64,000 nt of DNA, from the NCBI RefSeq assembly GCF_011305535.1, contig NZ_CP049905.1, forward strand, positions 2,697,501 to 2,761,500, in the 5' to 3' direction. This document shows positions 24,802 to 33,800 of the stretch, piece after piece. The position numbers and the translations under genes were made by a program. The stretch comes from Diaphorobacter sp. HDW4B (GTDB taxonomy: Bacteria; Pseudomonadota; Gammaproteobacteria; Burkholderiales; Burkholderiaceae_C). The notes under the pieces were generated by a model that made no database searches, was not told the origin of the DNA, and was given only the letters and a program-made list of their open reading frames with translations. Within the stretch, counting starts at the first letter, position 1, and each line of letters starts with the position of its first letter.

Positions 24802-24827
24802 AAAAAAGAGAATCACTGAGCAGTGAT
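24802..24827 (-). terminator. Terminator overlapping the stop of the Bug gene at 24813
   Basis: Minus-strand stem ATCACTG/CAGTGAT (24812-24818/24821-24827) with a very short loop, followed by TCTCTTTTTT. It includes the stop codon region (24813-24815). Moderate confidence because the loop is tight. Confidence 0.5.
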
Positions 24828-25793
24828 CTTCCGCTCCTTAACAATAGCCCCCCACTGGTCGTACTCCTTCTTCATGAAGGTAGCAAACTCAGCACGGGTA
24901 GTTGGATGCGGATCCAGCCCATGCTTGGCCAAAGCATCCTTCACCCCCGGATCGTTCAATACTTTGACGATCTCCTTATTCCAGCGATCCAGCATCGACG
25001 CAGGCGTCTTGGAAGAGGCCACGAACGCATACCAGTTCAAAGCCTGAAAACCGGGATAACCGGATTCGGCCACAGTAGGAATATTGGGCATGTAGCTAGG
25101 GCGCTTCAAACCTGTTGTCGCCAAGGGAATCAGCTTGCCGGTTTCGATGTGCGGCAGCGCGGTAGGAGGCGCAGCAAAGTAGCTCGCCACGCGTTCGCCG
25201 AGCAGGTCCTGCAGCGCTGGTGCGCCACCCTTGTAAGGCACGTGAACCATGTTGATGCCGGCGCGCTGGTTGAACAGTTCACCCGCGAGGTGCGATGCGG
25301 AGCCTGCGCCGGTCGATGCGAATTCGACGTTGCTGGTCTTGGCTTTGGCGACGAACTCGGCCAGCGTTTTCACGCCAAGGCCTTTGTGCACCACGAGCAC
25401 GTTGGGGAAGTACACGCCGCCGGAGATGGGCGCGAGGTCCTTGAACGGGTCGTAGTTGAGCTTCATGAGATGCGGCGCAATGGTCAGCGGGCCGACCGAG
25501 CCGAACAGCAGCACCGAACCATCGGCCACGCCGGAGGCGACCTGCTGGTGCGCGATGTTGCCGCCCGCGCCGCCGCGGTTGTCCACCACGACGGACTGGC
25601 CGATGTTCTCGCCGAGCTTCTTGGCGATCAGGCGCGCGGCTGCATCGGCTGCGCCTCCGGCGGCAAAGCCGACGACGAGCGTGACGGGCTTCTGGGGTGG
25701 GAATACGGGGTCGGCAGCGTGCGCTGCGCCTGTGCCCAGCGCTGCCAGAGTGGCGAGTGCGGTGGCGCGAAGCAAGAGGGATCGTTTGTTCAT
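24813..25793 (-). CDS. Bug-family receptor protein (distal gene of tcu-type operon)
   Basis: 326-aa periplasmic Bug protein. The ATG at 25791-25793 gives a clean signal peptide (NKRSLLLRATALATLAALGTGAAHA) and has AGGAA upstream; the frame extends further but into non-family sequence. Core features: PPQKPVTLVVGFAAGGAADAAARL, VVVDNRGGAGGN, MVHVPYKGGAPALQDLLGE. It is the last of six minus-strand genes beginning with tcuA, and one of three Bug genes in this locus. The ligand is probably a carboxylate used by the adjacent enzymes (inference). Confidence 0.9.
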   Translation of the reverse strand: MNKRSLLLRATALATLAALGTGAAHAADPVFPPQKPVTLVVGFAAGGAADAAARLIAKKLGENIGQSVVVDNRGGAGGNIAHQQVASGVADGSVLLFGSVGPLTIAPHLMKLNYDPFKDLAPISGGVYFPNVLVVHKGLGVKTLAEFVAKAKTSNVEFASTGAGSASHLAGELFNQRAGINMVHVPYKGGAPALQDLLGERVASYFAAPPTALPHIETGKLIPLATTGLKRPSYMPNIPTVAESGYPGFQALNWYAFVASSKTPASMLDRWNKEIVKVLNDPGVKDALAKHGLDPHPTTRAEFATFMKKEYDQWGAIVKERKITAQ

Positions 25794-25932
25794 CGTGGGG
25801 TTCCTGGGAATTGAAAACATAAGGGCCAGCACTGCCGATCGGTGCGCAGCGAATGGCCTGAACTCCGCTCTCCTTTTTCTTGTTGTGTCATCACGCGGCT
25901 CCATCGTTTGCATCCTGCATTGAATTGAGTGT

Positions 25933-26943
25933 TCAACGCACGACGTTGGCGAGCGCGGAGTTCTGTGCGAACCGCGTGAGGTTGTCCAAAAACATCTGCA
26001 CCACACGTCCCGCGTTGCCTGCCGCAAAGCCTGCGCTGTGCGGTGTGGCGATCACGTTGGGCATGGTCCACAGCGGCGAATCGCTGGCCAGTGGTTCATG
26101 TGCGAAGACGTCGAGATATGCGCCTGCAAGCTTGCCTGTGCCGAGTGCGTCGATCAAGGCCGGTTCATCAACGACATCGCCGCGCGAGATGTTGATGAGG
26201 TGCGCCGTGGTGGGCAGCAGAGCGAGCCTGTCCCGGTTGATGAGCTGGCGTGTGCGATCCGACAGCGGGCATGCAAGGATCAGCCAGTCCGTTTTTGGCA
26301 GCACGTTGGCGATGTCTTCGAAGGCATGCGATGGTAGGCCGTTGTCCGTCGTGGCAGCGCTGCTGCGCACCACCTGAACGTTCAGGCCGATGGCCAGCAG
26401 AATGCGCGCAATCGCCTGGCCAATGCCGCCCCAGCCGACGATGGCCGCGGTCTGTCCGTGGATGTCGGCGGGCAATGGGGGGCGATCGATCAGCGGGGCC
26501 CAGTGGCCTTGCTGTTGTGCTCGCAGCAATTCGGGAAAGCGGCGGCCCAGCATGAGCAGTCCGGTGACGGCGCTTTGTGCCACCACTTCGGCATTGCTTC
26601 CTGCGGACGAAGTGAGCGTCACGCCGCGCGCGAGCAGCTCCATGTAGATGGGGCGATCAGCTCCGGCCGAGTGAATATGCACCCAGCGCAGGCTTGGGCT
26701 GGCACGCATGGCGTTGTAGAAGCGCGCGGTCTCGGGCTGCGTCTCGTGCTTGGTGGACAGACCCGTCACATCGCGCGAGACAAAGGCGATGTCGAATTGC
26801 GCACCGCGCTGCTCCACGTCGTCCACCGTCAGCAGTTCAGGCGCGGGCGTGGCGCAGGCGCGGATGCGCTCGCCTTGTTGGACGCGTTGCTGCTCGGAGA
26901 CGAGGATGCGCAGGGGCTGCGTGGAGTGTGCGGTGGCGTTCAT
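25933..26943 (-). CDS. D-2-hydroxyacid dehydrogenase family protein
   Basis: 336 aa, NAD(P)-dependent. The Rossmann motif is GWGGIG (170-175). The catalytic residues of the family are Arg254 (NISRGDVVDE), Glu283 (AHEP) and His302 (ATPHSAG). It would interconvert a 2-oxo acid and its 2-hydroxy acid. It lies between two Bug genes on the minus strand, 60 bp after one and 139 bp before the next, in the run led by tcuA. It may reduce or oxidise the product of the class II aldolase upstream; the substrate is unknown. Confidence 0.9.
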   Translation of the reverse strand: MNATAHSTQPLRILVSEQQRVQQGERIRACATPAPELLTVDDVEQRGAQFDIAFVSRDVTGLSTKHETQPETARFYNAMRASPSLRWVHIHSAGADRPIYMELLARGVTLTSSAGSNAEVVAQSAVTGLLMLGRRFPELLRAQQQGHWAPLIDRPPLPADIHGQTAAIVGWGGIGQAIARILLAIGLNVQVVRSSAATTDNGLPSHAFEDIANVLPKTDWLILACPLSDRTRQLINRDRLALLPTTAHLINISRGDVVDEPALIDALGTGKLAGAYLDVFAHEPLASDSPLWTMPNVIATPHSAGFAAGNAGRVVQMFLDNLTRFAQNSALANVVR

Positions 26944-27003
26944 GGACGTTGAGTGGAAAGGAAAAGCGTCAGATCACGATGATGGAGCTGGACAGTGAAT
27001 CGA

Positions 27004-28005
27004 TCAATCCACTGTTGCCCCGGAGTCCTTCACGATCTTCTGCCACTTCACGAACTCCTTGCGTGCGAACTGGCCGAACTGCTCGGGCGTGCCGCCGGCC
27101 GGATCGGCGCCTTCGCGGATCATCTGGTCTTCGAGCGTGGGCAGTGCGTCGTTCACCGCCTTGTTGAGCTGCGCGATGATCTGCGGCGGTGTGCCCTTGG
27201 GGCCGAAGAAACCGAACCACGAACCTGCGGCGAAGCCGGGGAAGCCCTTTTCTGCAACGGTGGGCACGCCGGGCAGCGAGCGCGACGGCTTTTCGCTCGA
27301 CACCGCCAGAGCGCGCAGCTTGCCTGCCTTGATGTGGCTGATGACCGAGGGAATCGTTGCGAACATGAACTGCAGACGACCGGCCAGCAGATCGTTGAGC
27401 GCGTTGGCACCCTTGTAGGGCACGTGCAGCGTGTCGCCGCCGATGCGCTGCGTGAGCATGTAGCTCGACAGGTGCGACGAGGTGCCCACGCCGGTGGAGC
27501 CGTAGCTCAGCTTGCCGGGGTTGGCCTTCACGTAGGCGACGAATTCTTCGAACGTCTTGGCGGGCACGTTGGGCGGAACGACCAGCACGTTGGGCACGTC
27601 GGCGATCTGCACGATGGGCACGAGATCGATCAGTGGGTCGTAGTTCATGTTCTTGTAGAGGCTCTGGTTCACCGAGATCGGGCCCACCGAATTGACGATC
27701 AGCGTGTAGCCATCGGCGGGCGAGCGCACCACGAATTCGGTGCCGATGTTGCCGCCACCGCCGGGCTTGTTGTCGATGATGAAGGATTGACCGAGCTTCT
27801 CGCCGATCTTCTGCGCGACGGCGCGGGCCAGCAGGTCGGTGGTGCCGCCTGCGGTGAAGGCCACGATGATCTTGACGGGCTTGGACGGCCACTTGTCCTG
27901 CGCAAATGCCATGCCGCCTATCGGCAGCAGGGCCGATGCGATGAGGCTGGAGTTGAAGCGACGGCGCGATACGTCGGTATGGCCGGGGTTGCGTGGGTTG
28001 GACAT
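27004..28005 (-). CDS. Bug-family receptor protein (middle of tcu-type operon)
   Basis: 333 aa with a twin-arginine-like signal (SRRRFNSSLIASALLPIGG). The ATG at 28003-28005 has AAGGAGA just upstream, which decides the start over a longer frame to 28092. Bug features: WPSKPVKIIVAFTAGGTTDLLAR, IDNKPGGGGNIGTEFV, LHVPYKGANALNDLLAG. It sits between the class II aldolase and the 2-hydroxyacid dehydrogenase, which suggests that it captures the substrate of this pathway. No membrane partner is encoded nearby. Confidence 0.9.
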   Translation of the reverse strand: MSNPRNPGHTDVSRRRFNSSLIASALLPIGGMAFAQDKWPSKPVKIIVAFTAGGTTDLLARAVAQKIGEKLGQSFIIDNKPGGGGNIGTEFVVRSPADGYTLIVNSVGPISVNQSLYKNMNYDPLIDLVPIVQIADVPNVLVVPPNVPAKTFEEFVAYVKANPGKLSYGSTGVGTSSHLSSYMLTQRIGGDTLHVPYKGANALNDLLAGRLQFMFATIPSVISHIKAGKLRALAVSSEKPSRSLPGVPTVAEKGFPGFAAGSWFGFFGPKGTPPQIIAQLNKAVNDALPTLEDQMIREGADPAGGTPEQFGQFARKEFVKWQKIVKDSGATVD

Positions 28006-28094
28006 GTTTGTCTCCTTGAGGTTTTTTTGCTTGGATGAATACGCGGCTGGTGAACACTTTTTTTGAAGGAAGCGTGTTCTTGCAGGCAGCACGA

Positions 28095-28122
28095 GCGCGG
28101 TGAAAGCAAGCTCTCACCGCGC
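28095..28122 (-). other. Intercistronic hairpin between aldolase and Bug genes
   Basis: Perfect 9-bp stem GCGCGGTGA/TCACCGCGC (28095-28103/28114-28122) with a 10-nt loop and no T-run in the direction of transcription. It probably stabilises or partly attenuates the mRNA between aldolase and receptor genes. Confidence 0.4.
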
Positions 28123-28176
28123 CCGATGGGGAACTCTGTTTTTCTTTTGTCTCTCCGACTTCGTTTTCGTTAGCAA

Positions 28177-28983
28177 TCAGGTGCGGTAGCTCGGGTCCAG
28201 CTTGTCGAGCTTGCGCAGCAGTGCAGGCCATTCCATCTGGCCATAAGGGCGGCGCGTGCCGGGCTGGTAGTTGTTCCAGGTTTCTTCGAGCACTTCATCG
28301 GAGACCTTGGCGAAAGGCGTGTTGCACGACATGGCGGCGATCTGCGAGCGGCAGGCGAGTTCGAGGCGGTGCATCCAGTTGAAGGCCTCGCCCACGGTGC
28401 GGCCCACGGTCAGTGCGCCATGGTTGCGGAAGATGACGGCCTCGCCATCGCCGAGATCCTTGACCAGCGATTCCTGCTCAGCCGTGTTGAGCACCACGCC
28501 CTGGTAGTCGTGATAGCCGATCTTCAGAAAGCGCATCGCCGTCTGCGTGATGGGCAGCAGGCCGCATTCGAGTGCGGACACCGCCATCGACGCCCAGCTG
28601 TGCGTGTGGATCACGCAGGCCACTTCGGGGCGCGCTTCGTGCACGGCGCTGTGGATCACATAGCCGGCCTTGTTGATGCCGTAGTTCAGCGGGCCGAAGT
28701 CGGGCTTGGAGAGAATGGTGCCGTCGTGGCTCACCTTGATCAGACTGGACGCGGTGATCTCTTCGTACATCATGCCGTAGGCGTTGATGAGGAACGCACC
28801 GTCCTCATCGGGCACGCGCGAGGAGATGTGGTTGGCCATCATGTCCGACATGCCGTACAGATGCACAAGCCGGTAGCAGGCCGCGAGGTCCACGCGGGCC
28901 TTCCATTCGGCGTCGGAGCACTTGCCCTTCATGGACGAAATACGCAGTTCGTGGTCGGTATCGCTGTGCGTGGTGCTGGTCAT
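28177..28983 (-). CDS. Class II aldolase/adducin-domain protein
   Basis: 268 aa. Likely metal-binding histidines of the class II aldolase fold are His126 and His128 (VIHTHSWASM) and His188 (FRNHGALTVG). Members cleave or isomerise hydroxy-carbonyl compounds or decarboxylate hydroxy acids. The start ATG at 28981-28983 has GGGAGA upstream; the frame continues into tcuB antiparallel noise and must not be read as a fusion. It follows tcuB by 41 bp. In context it may split the C-C bond of an oxidised/hydrated polycarboxylate (inference). Confidence 0.87.
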   Translation of the reverse strand: MTSTTHSDTDHELRISSMKGKCSDAEWKARVDLAACYRLVHLYGMSDMMANHISSRVPDEDGAFLINAYGMMYEEITASSLIKVSHDGTILSKPDFGPLNYGINKAGYVIHSAVHEARPEVACVIHTHSWASMAVSALECGLLPITQTAMRFLKIGYHDYQGVVLNTAEQESLVKDLGDGEAVIFRNHGALTVGRTVGEAFNWMHRLELACRSQIAAMSCNTPFAKVSDEVLEETWNNYQPGTRRPYGQMEWPALLRKLDKLDPSYRT

Positions 28984-29024
28984 TTTTTGTCTCCCTGTTT
29001 GAGTGAATCGTGAGGAATCGGGCT

Positions 29025-30209
29025 TCAGTCCGCGCCCAGACCAATCGGATTGGGCTGGCGCTTTTCCGTGGCGTGGCGCAGCAGCGAAGCGGTGCGGAAA
29101 ATGCCGTGTGCAAACTTGCCGTAAGGCAGCGTGAGGAACAGGCCCATCACCGCGCCGAGATGGGCGCACAGCAGTAGTGCCATTGCGGGCGTGCTGCGGA
29201 ACAGCCAGAGCGCCAGGCCGGTCAGCGAGACCAGAAACAGCAGCGCGATGAAGCCGAGGTCCATGGGCTTTTGCTTGACGTCGCCATGTTCCGGATCGCG
29301 GGTGCGGTTCAGGTGCCACAGGCCGCTGGTGCCGATCAGCAGGCTCACGCCGCCGATGGCACCGAGTACCTTGGGCAGGCTCGGGAAGTCGTACGGTGCG
29401 TGCCAGCCGAACACGTAGTGGTAGATGGTGCCGAGCGCGGTCGCGGCAAAGCACAGCATGAAGCCGTAGAACGTGAAGTGGTGCATGCGGCGACGCGCGA
29501 GCGTGTAGGCGTCGTCTTCGTTGGGGCAGCCCTGGCCTGCACCGCCATCCAGATACTTCATGCGCAGCACGTCGTGCGTGGCTTCGGCGGCGGCGGGGGC
29601 GCTCACATCGGCTCCGCTGGTGACGGGTTTGATCTGCTTCCAGAAATTGCGCACGCCCATGAAGAGCGCGAACACCACGAACAGAAACACCGGTGCGAAG
29701 ATGCCTGCGAGCAGGTTGTGCGGGAACAGGTTGTAGAAGTTGCCCGCAGTCTCGCGGCTCCACAGCGCGCCGATGCCGCCATGCAGCGCGACGGCGATGA
29801 TGAGGAACAGCGCCAGGCCGATCACGAGGGCGACCGACAGCGTGAGACCGTTGTTCTTGTAGAGCTTGCCGAGCGCGGGAGGCCAAGCGTAGTTGGTGTA
29901 GGTTTCGCCGCGCACTTCGGCCATGGCCTTGGGCACGTTGAGGGCGAACTCATGCGGCGGTGCGTACTGGCAGGCATGCAGACAGGCACCGCAGTTGTGG
30001 CACAGGTTGGCGAGAAAGTTCACGTCGGCCTTGGGGAATTCCAGGCGGCGTGTCATCGCGGGAAACACCGCGCAGAAGCCTTCGCAGTAGCGGCAGGCGT
30101 TGCAGATCTGCATGACGCGCGCGACTTCGTCTTCGGCGGCGGTCATGGGCACGATCTGGCCTTGGGCGAGGGCCTTGGCATCGTTGGTCAGGGCTTGCAG
30201 AGTTTGCAT
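29025..30209 (-). CDS. tcuB: TcuB-type iron-sulfur membrane electron-transfer protein
   Basis: 394 aa. The N-terminal part has two CxxCxxCxxxC clusters (Cys36/39/42/46 and Cys70/73/76/80) for two [4Fe-4S] centres; the rest has about six membrane segments. This matches TcuB (CitB), which passes electrons from the FAD enzyme TcuA to the quinone pool during tricarballylate oxidation. It lies 12 bp after tcuA on the same strand. Its length and layout are typical for the family. Confidence 0.9.
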   Translation of the reverse strand: MQTLQALTNDAKALAQGQIVPMTAAEDEVARVMQICNACRYCEGFCAVFPAMTRRLEFPKADVNFLANLCHNCGACLHACQYAPPHEFALNVPKAMAEVRGETYTNYAWPPALGKLYKNNGLTLSVALVIGLALFLIIAVALHGGIGALWSRETAGNFYNLFPHNLLAGIFAPVFLFVVFALFMGVRNFWKQIKPVTSGADVSAPAAAEATHDVLRMKYLDGGAGQGCPNEDDAYTLARRRMHHFTFYGFMLCFAATALGTIYHYVFGWHAPYDFPSLPKVLGAIGGVSLLIGTSGLWHLNRTRDPEHGDVKQKPMDLGFIALLFLVSLTGLALWLFRSTPAMALLLCAHLGAVMGLFLTLPYGKFAHGIFRTASLLRHATEKRQPNPIGLGAD

Positions 30210-30221
30210 CTTGCGTCCTTC

Positions 30222-31673
30222 TTATTCTTTGTCTTGCACGGCACCTGCGAGCGCAGGTTTGCCCTGAGCGGCCAGTGCCGCATTGCGTCCGGCGATGCGG
30301 CCGAACGCGGTTCCGATCGACATGCCGACACCGGCGGTGTAGCCCTTGCCGAGCACGTTGCCGGCCATCATCTCGCCGGCCACGAACAGGTTGCGGCTCG
30401 GCTGGTCGTCAAAGCGCACGGCGGCCGTGTCGTCCACCTTCAGACCGAGATAGGTGAAGGTCACGCCGGGGCGCAGCGCATAGCCGTAGAACGGCGCGGT
30501 GTCGATGGGGCGCGCCCAGTGCGTCTTGGCGGGGGCGATGCCTTCGGTGTGGCAATCGTCGAGCGCGGTGTGGTCGAAGTGACCGACCTTGCAGTTGTCG
30601 TTGTATTCGTTCAGCGTCTGCATGAACGTGTTCTTGTCGAGCTGCAGCTTCTCGGCCAGCTCTTCGAGCGTGTTGGCTTTGACGCCCGGAAACACTGGCG
30701 GCATGAAGCGGCCGATGGCCTTGGAGTCGATGATCGAATAGGCGATCTGCTGCGGCTGCATGGCCACGAGTCGGCCCCAGATCGCATAGCGCTTGGGCCA
30801 GAAATCTTCGCCTTCGTCGTAGAAACGCTTGGCTTCGCGATTGACCACCACGCCGAGCGAAACGCAGTCGATGCGCGTGCAGATGCCGCCGTCGTACAGC
30901 GGTGCGCGCGCGTCGATGGCGACCATGTGGGCCTGAGTCGGATCGCCGATGCGGTCAGCCTTCTGCTCGTCGAGCATGTGCTTGAGCAGCACGCCCCTGT
31001 TGAACGCGGTGCCGCGAATCAGGAAGTTGTCGGACGGCCATTCGCCGCGCTCGTTCTGGCCCCAGGCCTCGCGTAGCCATTCGCGGTTGGATTCAAAACC
31101 GCCTGCTGCCAGCACGCAACTCTTGGCCGTGATGCGCTTGCCGGTGGTGGTGTGCGCGGCCTTGAAGACGCCGTTGTCGATCTCGAGACGATCCACCGGA
31201 GTTTCGTAATGGATCTGCACGCCCAGCTTTTCGGCGCTGCGGAAATACGCGTTCACGAGTGCGGTACCGCCGCCCATGAAGAACGCGTTGGTGCGCGCCA
31301 CATGCAGTGCGCCGGAGAGCGGCGGCTGAAAGATCACGCCGTGCTTGCGCATCCAATTGCGGCAGGTGCTCGATGCGCGAATCACCATGCGCGCCAGGTG
31401 CTCGTTGGTGATGCCGCCGGTCACCTTCAGCAGGTCCTGCCAGAACTCTTCTTCGGGATAGGCCTCGATCAGCACGTCCTGCGGCGCATCGTGCATGCAG
31501 CGCAGATTGCGCGTGTGGCCGGAGTTGCCGCCGCGCCATTCGCGTGGTGCGGATTCGAGCAGCATCACGCGCGATCCGGCCTCGGCCGCCATGATGGCCG
31601 CGCACAGTGCCGCATTGCCACCGCCGATCACCAGCACATCGGCGTCGAAGACTTGGGTGTCGCTGCTGCTCAT
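30222..31673 (-). CDS. tcuA: FAD-dependent tricarballylate dehydrogenase-like protein (TcuA)
   Basis: 483 aa from the ATG at 31671-31673; a GTG at 31688 would add five residues. It begins with the FAD-binding VLVIGGGNAALCAAIMAAEAG segment (13-33) and belongs to the fumarate reductase/succinate dehydrogenase flavoprotein family. TcuA oxidises tricarballylate to cis-aconitate, and close relatives act on other polycarboxylates. It leads a six-gene minus-strand run (tcuA, tcuB, aldolase, Bug, 2-hydroxyacid dehydrogenase, Bug). Unlike the Salmonella tcu operon, there is no tcuC transporter and no tcuR here, so the substrate may differ. Confidence 0.85.
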   Translation of the reverse strand: MSSSDTQVFDADVLVIGGGNAALCAAIMAAEAGSRVMLLESAPREWRGGNSGHTRNLRCMHDAPQDVLIEAYPEEEFWQDLLKVTGGITNEHLARMVIRASSTCRNWMRKHGVIFQPPLSGALHVARTNAFFMGGGTALVNAYFRSAEKLGVQIHYETPVDRLEIDNGVFKAAHTTTGKRITAKSCVLAAGGFESNREWLREAWGQNERGEWPSDNFLIRGTAFNRGVLLKHMLDEQKADRIGDPTQAHMVAIDARAPLYDGGICTRIDCVSLGVVVNREAKRFYDEGEDFWPKRYAIWGRLVAMQPQQIAYSIIDSKAIGRFMPPVFPGVKANTLEELAEKLQLDKNTFMQTLNEYNDNCKVGHFDHTALDDCHTEGIAPAKTHWARPIDTAPFYGYALRPGVTFTYLGLKVDDTAAVRFDDQPSRNLFVAGEMMAGNVLGKGYTAGVGMSIGTAFGRIAGRNAALAAQGKPALAGAVQDKE

Positions 31674-32057
31674 GTGGGCTGACCGCACAAGCGGGTTCGC
31701 AGGTTGGAAGGGGCTGTGTGTTTGCTGTTCAGCACGGCGGACCTCGTGGGTTGATTCGATGTTTCTTGTGGTCCCGCGATGCCGCTTTCGATGCCGGTCT
31801 CGATGTCATTTTCAGTGCCGTTTCAGGCGCTGATTCGATGCAGGTTTCGGCGTCATTCATGCACGGCCCGCGGGTGGTTGGCGTCACTGTAGAAGTTTGT
31901 GCTGACCCTGCCCAGAGCCCTTGCGGTAAGGGCACTTCACGATTTGTGATGGGTTACCTGTCTCCCTTTCTCCCTTTCTCTCCTCTGTGATTTCAAGGAC
32001 CTGCAACGGTTCAAAGCGCCTTTCATGTTGCAGCGCACTCCGAATTGCCAATTTAGT

Positions 32058-32091
32058 TTTGTCTATATACAAACAAAGAAAGCATTTGACA
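32058..32091. promoter_or_regulatory. Palindrome and -35-like box in tcuA/ligase divergent gap
   Basis: TTTGT-CTATAT-ACAAA inverted repeat (32058-32073), shortly followed by a TTGACA box (32086-32091), lies in an unusually AT-rich patch of the 474-bp gap 31674-32147. The shape resembles operators of FCD-GntR or MarR proteins, but no such gene is adjacent; the nearest regulator is the IclR gene at 37224. Apart from this patch, I see no gene in the gap. Confidence 0.4.
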
Positions 32092-32147
32092 AAAGAAAAA
32101 ACAATCGCGAAACTGAAAGCACGGAAAAAACGAAGGGGACAACGGAC

Positions 32148-33713
32148 ATGCAACGGCTTACCGAGTTCGTCAGTTATGCGGATGCGCAGCAGCAGTTCTC
32201 AGGCGAGAAACTGTGGGAGCTTTTCGATGGCAATCGCGATGCGTTCAACATCGCCCATGAATGCGTGGACCGCCATGCCGCCACGGGCCGCGACGCGCTG
32301 ATCGTGGCCAACGCGGCGGGTGGTGACGAGGTCATCACCTTCGCGGAACTCTCTGCCGATTCGAGCCGCTTCGCCAACTGGCTGGCAGCGCGCGGCGTGC
32401 AGGCCGGCGAGCGCGTGGCCATCATGCTGGAGCCCTCGCGGGCCTTCTACACCGCGATGTTCGGCGTGATCAAGCGCGGCGCGATTGCCGTTCCGCTGTT
32501 CACCTTGTTCGGCCCGGACGGTGTGCGTCTGCGTGTGGACGACTGCAAGCCTGCGTTGCTGGTGAGCAATGAACAGAAGCGCGACGTGGCCGATGCCGCG
32601 GGCGTGCCGGTGCTGATCTACGACGAGGCTTTTCACCAGAGCCTGCAAAGCCAGCCGACGCAGTTCGCATCGCAATCACGTGCCGACGATCTGGCTGTTT
32701 TCCAGTACACATCGGGCACGACACGCGAGCTGCCCGAGGCCGTGCGCCACACACATCGCGCCGTGGTCACGCTGATGGTGGCGGCGCTCTACGGCACGGG
32801 GCTGCGTCCGGGCGATCGCTTCTTTTGCCCATCGTCGCCCGCCTGGGGGCATGGCCTGTGGCACGGCACGCTGGCACCGCTTGCGCTCGGGTTGACGGTG
32901 GGTGCGTACAGCGGGCGCTTCCATGCGGAGCGACTGCTCAAGGCCTTGTCCGAGCACCGTTTCACCAACATGTCGGCTGCCGCCACGCACTACCGCATGA
33001 TGAAGAACTGCGGCAAGGCGGGCGACTATCGCTACGCGTTCGACAAGCTCTCGTTCACCGGCGAGCCCATCGACGATGACACGGCCGACTATGTGAAGCA
33101 GGTCTTCGGCCTCGAAGTCTGCAGCATGTATGGCACGACCGAGATCGGCGTGGTGCTGGTGAGCTATCCCGGCGCGCCGGATTTTCCGGTCAAGCGCGGC
33201 TCGCTGGGCAAGGCCGTGCCGGGCACGCGGGTCGAAGTGCACGACGTCGAGGGCCGCATCTGCCCACCGGGCGAGACCGGCCAGCTCATGGTGCTGCGCA
33301 AGGGCGAATGGATTCCCACCAAGGATCTGGGCCGCACTGATGAAGACGGCTACTTCTATCACGGTGGTCGCGCCGACGACGTGATCATCTCCGCAGGCTG
33401 GACCATGAGCGCCGTCGAGATCGAGAACGTGCTGCTCATGCACCCCGATGTGCAGGAGGCCGCTGTGATCGGTGTGCCCGACGAATTGCGCGGTCAGGTC
33501 GTCAAGGCGTTTCTGGTCAGCCACCGCGCACGCAGCGATGCCTTTGTGCAGGAGGTGCAGGACCTCGTGCGCGCCAAGCTCAGTCAGCACGAATACCCGC
33601 GCCATGTCGCGGTGGTGGCCGAGTTGCCCAAGACCCCCGCCGGAAAAGTCCACCGAAAAGTGCTGCGCGAGCGGGAGCGTGCAGCAGCCGCCGACGCCCA
33701 AGTGGCGGCTTGA
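32148..33713 (+). CDS. AMP-forming acyl-CoA synthetase (benzoate-CoA ligase-like)
   Basis: 521 aa from the ATG at 32148 (AAGGGGA upstream; the longer frame from 32025 is leader). Adenylate-forming fold with the C-terminal catalytic lysine Lys500 (TPAGKVHRK), YHGGRADDVIISAGWTMS hinge and AMP-binding MYGTTEIG block. The phosphate-binding A3 motif is unusual: TSGTTRELPE (188-197) instead of TSGTTGxPK. It activates a carboxylic acid to its CoA ester and starts a plus-strand operon with a MaoC hydratase, CaiB-type CoA-transferase and Bug receptor. The substrate is not predictable from sequence. Confidence 0.88.
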   Translation: MQRLTEFVSYADAQQQFSGEKLWELFDGNRDAFNIAHECVDRHAATGRDALIVANAAGGDEVITFAELSADSSRFANWLAARGVQAGERVAIMLEPSRAFYTAMFGVIKRGAIAVPLFTLFGPDGVRLRVDDCKPALLVSNEQKRDVADAAGVPVLIYDEAFHQSLQSQPTQFASQSRADDLAVFQYTSGTTRELPEAVRHTHRAVVTLMVAALYGTGLRPGDRFFCPSSPAWGHGLWHGTLAPLALGLTVGAYSGRFHAERLLKALSEHRFTNMSAAATHYRMMKNCGKAGDYRYAFDKLSFTGEPIDDDTADYVKQVFGLEVCSMYGTTEIGVVLVSYPGAPDFPVKRGSLGKAVPGTRVEVHDVEGRICPPGETGQLMVLRKGEWIPTKDLGRTDEDGYFYHGGRADDVIISAGWTMSAVEIENVLLMHPDVQEAAVIGVPDELRGQVVKAFLVSHRARSDAFVQEVQDLVRAKLSQHEYPRHVAVVAELPKTPAGKVHRKVLRERERAAAADAQVAA

Positions 33714-33726
33714 GTTTCGCTTCCTC

Positions 33727-33750
33727 TCATTCACTCATTCACTCATTCAC
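33727..33750. repeat. Three perfect 8-bp tandem repeats
   Basis: TCATTCAC repeated three times without change in the ligase-to-MaoC gap, followed by related GTTCATTCATTT. Such a unit could expand or contract and change the spacer; no function is evident. Confidence 0.6.
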
Positions 33751-33800
33751 GCGTTCGTTTGTTCATTCATTTCAACAGGCCCATTTCAAAGGAGACAGAC

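Noticed and set aside
28177-29886. Apparent fusion of class II aldolase with an upstream ~300-residue domain
   Set aside because: The upstream part is another frame of tcuB. The aldolase has its own ATG at 28981-28983 with a GGGAGA ribosome site, and tcuB has an intact frame in this region.
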